DNA of 6,025 nt from positions 1-6,025 of the forward strand of contig CALCMD010000098.1 in NCBI GenBank assembly GCA_937965795.1. The letters run 5' to 3'. The DNA is from an uncultured Lachnospiraceae bacterium. GTDB taxonomy: Bacteria; Bacillota; Clostridia; Lachnospirales; Lachnospiraceae. A model generated the notes under the pieces. The model was given only the letters and a program-made list of their open reading frames with translations. It ran no database searches and was not told the origin of the DNA. Positions 5,858 through 6,025 of this stretch are shown piece by piece (the first letter of the stretch is position 1; each line of letters opens with the position of its first letter). A program made the translations under genes and the position numbers.

Positions 5858-6025
5858 TGCAGAATGCAAACCGGGAAAACGGGAACAGGAGCAAGATTCT
5901 GATCCTGCTTCTCCTGCTCATCACGGTCATCGCTGTCGGTGTGACCATATGGGCGCTGTTCTTCCGGGATACGGCTCCGGCACTTACGCCGGACTATGCG
6001 CCCCAGCAGGAAGAAACGAACGCAG
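5854..6025 (+). CDS. Single-pass membrane protein, partial (N-terminal 57 codons)
   Basis: The reading frame starts at ATG-ATG (5854 or 5857), overlapping the previous stop as ATGA, and runs off the window end. The visible part has a short polar, basic N-terminus (three Arg/Lys in residues 7-14), one strongly hydrophobic helix at about residues 15-37 (with a run of five Leu), then FFRDT and a Pro/Glu/Gln-rich linker with the motif TPDYAPQQEE. Positive charges before the helix and no cleavage motif after it suggest a signal-anchor with the N-terminus inside and the main body outside the membrane. The function is not recognisable from this part. I have a weak memory of similar clostridial proteins with an APDYAP-like motif and a beta-rich outer domain, next to exported proteins. 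The overlap with the giant gene suggests a joint job at the cell surface. Confidence 0.85.
   Translation, partial: MMQNANRENGNRSKILILLLLLITVIAVGVTIWALFFRDTAPALTPDYAPQQEETNA

Noticed and set aside
4892..5869. Long open frame on the minus strand (325 codons)
   Set aside because: It lies opposite the YDG/MBG and C-terminal part of the giant gene, lacks a convincing ribosome site and recognisable domains, and is explained by the codon bias of the repetitive + strand gene.

Overview
The window suggests a low-to-mid-GC anaerobic Firmicute, most likely a gut clostridium of the Lachnospiraceae type. The reasons are strong GGAGG-type ribosome sites, tightly packed same-strand genes, and a giant exported protein built from modules typical of that group (BspA-type leucine-rich repeats, beta-helix segments and YDG/MBG-type Ig-like domains). 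Genus and species cannot be assigned from this sequence.

Layout, all on the + strand. Bases 1-147 are a leader region. It holds a clear Rho-independent terminator (52-106), which probably ends an upstream gene lying outside the window, and then a strong ribosome site. No convincing promoter was found. Bases 148-528 encode a 126-residue stand-alone protein that looks like a degenerate two-component receiver domain with no output domain. Seven bases later, 536-5857 encodes a 1773-residue exported multidomain protein that fills almost all of the window. From 5854, overlapping its stop codon as ATGA, a third gene begins. It encodes a single-pass membrane protein and is cut off by the window end after 57 codons.

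The order of parts in the giant protein (residues) is: signal peptide (1-36), a Glu/Pro/Thr/Gln-rich low-complexity stalk (about 81-239), a second signal-peptidase-like segment (241-259), a small beta module with an ITW motif (about 261-328), a BspA-type N-cap (341-387), seven 22-23-residue LRRs (388-546), a linker and Ig-like segment (547-723), beta-helix 1 (726-994), a Cys/His cluster that may bind metal (995-1039), beta-helix 2 (1043-1230), an Ig-like domain with a YQWY motif (1233-1325), a YDG-type domain (1329-1412), an MBG-like domain (1413-1498), two tandem 73-residue YDGT modules (1503-1575 and 1580-1652) and a distinctive C-terminal beta domain (1657-1773). There is no LPxTG motif and no C-terminal membrane helix.

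The spacing (7-base gap, then a 4-base overlap) supports co-translation of the three genes. The working idea, which is inference, is a surface-display cassette: a small regulator-like protein, a large presumably adhesive exported protein without a known anchor, and a membrane protein that might help localise or assemble it. None of this is proven by the sequence.
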